Origin: an uncultured Bacteroidales bacterium
Lineage (GTDB): Bacteria > Bacteroidota > Bacteroidia > Bacteroidales > UBA932
Length of the DNA: 64,000 bases
Assembly: GCA_900320185.1 (NCBI GenBank)
Contig: ONRD01000003.1
Span: 1 to 64,000 of the forward strand
Reading direction: 5' to 3'
This document shows, one piece after another, positions 61,215 to 64,000 of the stretch (positions are counted from its first letter, which is position 1; each line of letters begins with the position of its first letter). Made by a program: the position numbers and the translations under genes. The notes beneath the pieces were generated by a model. The model searched no databases, was not told the origin of the DNA, and was given only the letters and a program-made list of their open reading frames with translations.

Positions 61215-63161
61215 CTAGTCTTTGTAATTTCTGGTTTTAACTTCGATGAATTCGTACTTCAGGGGTTCCTTGTGCAGTTCGGGATCCTTTCCTTCACCCT
61301 TGTATTCCCAAGCAGCCACATACATGTAATTGGCATCGTCCCTCTTGGCCTCGCCTTCTTCGGTCTGGCTTTCTTCGCGGAAGTGTCCTCCGCAGGACTC
61401 GTTCCTGTTCAGGGCATCCCTGGCCATCAGTTCTCCTATTTCGAAGAAATCCTCGAGCCTGAGGGCCTTTTCGAGTTCCTGGTTGAACTCGTACTGCGAA
61501 CCGGTGACGCGCACGTTGGAGTAGAAGTATTCCTTGAGTTTGCGGATTTCTTCTATGGCCTTCTTCAGTCCTGCTTCATTACGCGCCATTCCGACATATT
61601 CCCACATTATGTTTCCAAGTTTCTTGTGGATGACATCGACAGGTTCCTTGCCCTGGATGGAGAACAGCCTGTCGATCCTGGCCTGGACAGCCTTTTCGGC
61701 TTCGTCGAAAGCAGGGTTGGCGACATCTGTCTTAGGTTCTGCGAACTTGTGGGAGAGATAATCTGCGATGGTGACCGGAAGTATGAAATAACCGTCGGCA
61801 AGACCCTGCATGAGCGCGGATGCACCCAGGCGGTTTCCTCCGTGGTCGGAGAAGTTGGCCTCTCCGATAGCGTACAGTCCGGGAATGGTTGTCTGAAGGT
61901 CGTAATCAACCCAGATTCCACCCATGGTGTAGTGGATGGCCGGATAAATCATCATCGGCTCTTCCCAAGGGCTGACATTGTTGATCTTGAAATACATGTC
62001 GAACAGGTTGCCGTAGCGTTCCTGCACCCTTTGGTGGCCGAGCCTCTTTATTGCGTCTGAGAAATCGAGGAAAACTGCAAGACCGGTCTCGTTCACACCG
62101 AAGCCGGCATCGCACCTTTCCTTCGCAGCCCTTGATGCAACGTCACGGGGAACGAGGTTTCCGAAAGCAGGGTAACGGCGCTCGAGGTAGTAGTCCCTGT
62201 CTTCTTCCGGAATCTGCGAAGGCTTGATCTCATGCTTCCTGAGCTTCATCACGTCTTCCATCTTCTTGGGAACCCAGATACGTCCGTCGTTCCTGAGGGA
62301 TTCGGACATGAGGGTAAGCTTGCACTGCTGCTGACCATGGACGGGGATGCAGGTAGGATGGATCTGTGCGAAGCAGGGATTTGCGAAGAAAGCTCCCTTC
62401 TTGTAACACTGCCAAGCAGCGGAACCGTTGCTGTTCATCGCATTTGTGGAAAGGAAGTAAGTGTTTCCGTAACCTCCGGTGGCTATCACTACTGCGTGGG
62501 CTCCGAACCTCTCGAGCTTTCCGGTCACCAGGTTGCGGGCTATGATACCCTTGGCCTGGCCGTCTATGACCACAAGGTCGAGCATCTCATGGCGGGGATA
62601 GCTCGTGACGGTCCCGGCTGCGATCTGGCGGTTGAGCGCAGCATAAGCACCAAGAAGGAGCTGCTGTCCGGTTTGCCCACGGGCATAGAAGGTACGGCTT
62701 ACCTGGACGCCTCCGAAAGAACGGTTGGCGAGGTAACCACCGTATTCACGTGCAAAAGGAACTCCTTGTGCGACACACTGGTCTATGATGGCAGCGCTTA
62801 CCTCTGCGAGACGGTAGACATTGGCCTCACGGCTGCGGTAGTCGCCTCCCTTGATGGTGTCGTAGAAAAGACGGTAGACGGCATCGTTGTCGTTCTGGTA
62901 ATTCTTGGCGGCGTTGATTCCACCCTGTGCGGCGATGGAATGAGCCCTTCGCGGAGAATCGGAAATGCAGAAAACCTTCACATTGTAGCCAAGTTCACCG
63001 AGGGAAGCGGCTGCAGAAGCGCCTCCAAGTCCAGTTCCGACCACGATTATCTCCAGCTTTCTTCTGTTGTTGGGATTCACGAGACGAAGCTCTGATTTGC
63101 GTTTGGTCCATTTTTCGGCCAAAGGTCCGTCAGGAATCTTTGAGATTAGTTTTTCGGCCAT
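61215..63161 (-). CDS. frdA: Succinate dehydrogenase/fumarate reductase flavoprotein subunit
   Basis: FAD-bearing catalytic subunit. The 648-residue product (ATG at 63161; the frame upstream is non-coding) has the FAD motif [20 protein letters not shown] near 39-58, the [10 protein letters not shown] site where FAD is attached to histidine, and HPTCIPVHG. The catalytic region [37 protein letters not shown] follows. The start context has only a weak -7 box (TAAAATTG). In Bacteroidota the cytochrome b anchor gene normally comes first; it is not upstream here. Confidence 0.95.
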   Translation of the reverse strand: MAEKLISKIPDGPLAEKWTKRKSELRLVNPNNRRKLEIIVVGTGLGGASAAASLGELGYNVKVFCISDSPRRAHSIAAQGGINAAKNYQNDNDAVYRLFYDTIKGGDYRSREANVYRLAEVSAAIIDQCVAQGVPFAREYGGYLANRSFGGVQVSRTFYARGQTGQQLLLGAYAALNRQIAAGTVTSYPRHEMLDLVVIDGQAKGIIARNLVTGKLERFGAHAVVIATGGYGNTYFLSTNAMNSNGSAAWQCYKKGAFFANPCFAQIHPTCIPVHGQQQCKLTLMSESLRNDGRIWVPKKMEDVMKLRKHEIKPSQIPEEDRDYYLERRYPAFGNLVPRDVASRAAKERCDAGFGVNETGLAVFLDFSDAIKRLGHQRVQERYGNLFDMYFKINNVSPWEEPMMIYPAIHYTMGGIWVDYDLQTTIPGLYAIGEANFSDHGGNRLGASALMQGLADGYFILPVTIADYLSHKFAEPKTDVANPAFDEAEKAVQARIDRLFSIQGKEPVDVIHKKLGNIMWEYVGMARNEAGLKKAIEEIRKLKEYFYSNVRVTGSQYEFNQELEKALRLEDFFEIGELMARDALNRNESCGGHFREESQTEEGEAKRDDANYMYVAAWEYKGEGKDPELHKEPLKYEFIEVKTRNYKD

Positions 63162-63233
63162 TTTATTATGTTTTATTGTATGTTTTGCTTCCTGGGCAGA
63201 AATAGTCTGCAATTTTAGTCATTTTTATCGTAT

Positions 63234-64000
63234 TCAGCAATTTTTATAGCCTGCATCAGGCCATTTCGACCTGCACATCCTGCTGTATTTACGGAATATC
63301 CTCTTCAGGAGAAGGTCGTATCTCCATCCGCTCATCCCCGGACTGAATGAGGAATCGACATACTCCTCAACCTTGCGGCACTCACTCGCACACCCGTTCT
63401 CGAATCCGCATATTCCTTTTATCACCAAAGAATAACTGCAGATCTTGGATTTTTCAGAGTCGTTCTTCAAGTAAGCGGGGACATGGTCCTTCTCCCTCAC
63501 CATCAAAGGAACATAGACGCAGGTAGTGGGACAGCCGCAAATCGTCCACATCACCGTCCGCAGGGGATCCTCCCCTGGCGCAACGCCCTCAAAAACTATT
63601 GAAGCAGAGGTTATATCCCTTACTATAGGTTTTCCGGAACGGGATATCATGTTGAATATTTCCTTATGGGAAACAGTCGACACGTCCATTCCCTCCATTA
63701 TGCTCTCAGCCTTTTCAAACCTGTCCACTCCTTTCCTGTCTTCAGCCCGTCCGCTTCTCGTGAAATTAGTAACCACCATCCATCCACCTTCCTGGTCGGC
63801 CACATCGTATCTTTTCCAACTATGGTTGTTTACCTCATAATATGCAGCTTCGCCAAGGGCGTCTATTATTCCGAAATTGGCCTCTACGCCCCATGGTTTC
63901 TCCCTTTCTGAAAGGTACTTTTCAAAATCGGCGAGGCTGGCGCATCTCCCGAGCGCTTCGAACATGACTTCTCCCTCGCGGTCCATCATACCGGCAGGGA
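63234..64000 (-). CDS. Partial Ntn-hydrolase-like protein (C45/linear amide hydrolase group)
   Basis: The 3' part of a gene whose start lies beyond the window; the frame is open to base 64000. The visible 255 residues include IIDALGEAAYYEVNNHSWKR and MVVTNFTRSG, then a serine/acidic-rich region and TICGCPTTCVYVPLMV. That order is seen in the C-terminal half of acyl-coenzyme A:6-aminopenicillanate acyltransferase-like and related hydrolases. The catalytic N-terminal cysteine would be outside the window. It occupies the place where frdC usually stands, 72 bp upstream of frdA. Confidence 0.5.
   Translation of the reverse strand, partial: PAGMMDREGEVMFEALGRCASLADFEKYLSEREKPWGVEANFGIIDALGEAAYYEVNNHSWKRYDVADQEGGWMVVTNFTRSGRAEDRKGVDRFEKAESIMEGMDVSTVSHKEIFNMISRSGKPIVRDITSASIVFEGVAPGEDPLRTVMWTICGCPTTCVYVPLMVREKDHVPAYLKNDSEKSKICSYSLVIKGICGFENGCASECRKVEEYVDSSFSPGMSGWRYDLLLKRIFRKYSRMCRSKWPDAGYKNC

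Noticed and set aside
62745-62760. CACGTG within a partial palindrome in frdA as a third parS
   Set aside because: The flanks do not match; several of the 16 consensus positions differ and the site is not symmetric.

Overview
The window looks like the chromosome of a Bacteroidota bacterium, most likely order Bacteroidales. Three things point there. Promoters fit the Bacteroidota pattern (TTTG, about 19 bp, TANNTTTG). There is a SusC/SusD pair, and the ybeY-mnmG, frdA-frdB and sufS-sufE genes have Bacteroidales-type sequences. Base composition is fairly GC-rich in genes, with AT-rich promoter gaps. I cannot place it to genus from sequence alone. Two ParB-type palindromes (parS) near mnmG suggest the 45-48 kb part lies in the chromosomal origin domain.

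Layout. 1-0.7 kb: the 3' end of an unidentified, perhaps carbohydrate-active, protein, then a large inverted repeat. 0.7-4.7 kb: a seven-gene piece of the S10 ribosomal operon (rplC to rpsC, minus strand) with its own promoter and terminator. 4.8-9.8 kb: c-di-AMP synthase cdaA, mutS2, yraN and a mannose-1-phosphate guanylyltransferase. 10-15.5 kb: an orphan SusC/SusD pair and a GC-rich tandem repeat. 15.9-20.3 kb: a membrane Ser/Thr kinase divergent from an outer-membrane-type protein, an XRE-like protein and two exported proteins. 20.3-27.2 kb: nhaA, ahcY, a very large GH106-like glycosidase and fabG. 27.4-34 kb: a hypothetical membrane protein, an SGNH hydrolase, comF, an M19 dipeptidase, a candidate small RNA and a CPPED1-like phosphatase. 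34-42.7 kb, all minus strand: a stand-alone PEP-enzyme swivelling domain, GDPD, glycerol-1-phosphate dehydrogenase, glyS, a GH43, a DUF389 protein and a Tat-exported phosphatase. 42.7-44.6 kb: an island of tandem repeats, a MITE-like inverted repeat and a gene remnant, with folK inside it. 44.6-50.8 kb: sufT-sufE-sufS, ruvA, mnmG, ybeY and tonB. 50.9-60.4 kb: hflX and the signalling/cell-wall operon below. 60.4-64 kb: frdB, frdA and a partial Ntn-hydrolase-like gene.

The most striking system is 52.1-60.4 kb. One 1,444-residue protein joins an FtsW/RodA-type SEDS glycosyltransferase to a class B penicillin-binding transpeptidase. Tightly packed behind it are two FHA proteins, a PP2C phosphatase with a C-terminal membrane anchor, and a Ser/Thr kinase. 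This is the gene set of the actinobacterial fhaA-fhaB-pstP-rodA-pbpA-pknA/B cluster, here in a Bacteroidota genome. RodA and PBP are fused, the kinase has no PASTA or membrane segment, and its usual ATP-binding lysine is replaced by arginine. The simplest reading is a phosphorylation-controlled peptidoglycan synthase encoded as one transcription unit.

Other points worth a reader's time are the split S10 operon, the parS sites, the candidate RNAs at 32.3 and 50.8 kb, several -7 boxes only 4-6 nt from the start codon, the minisatellite island, and the stand-alone phosphohistidine domain.
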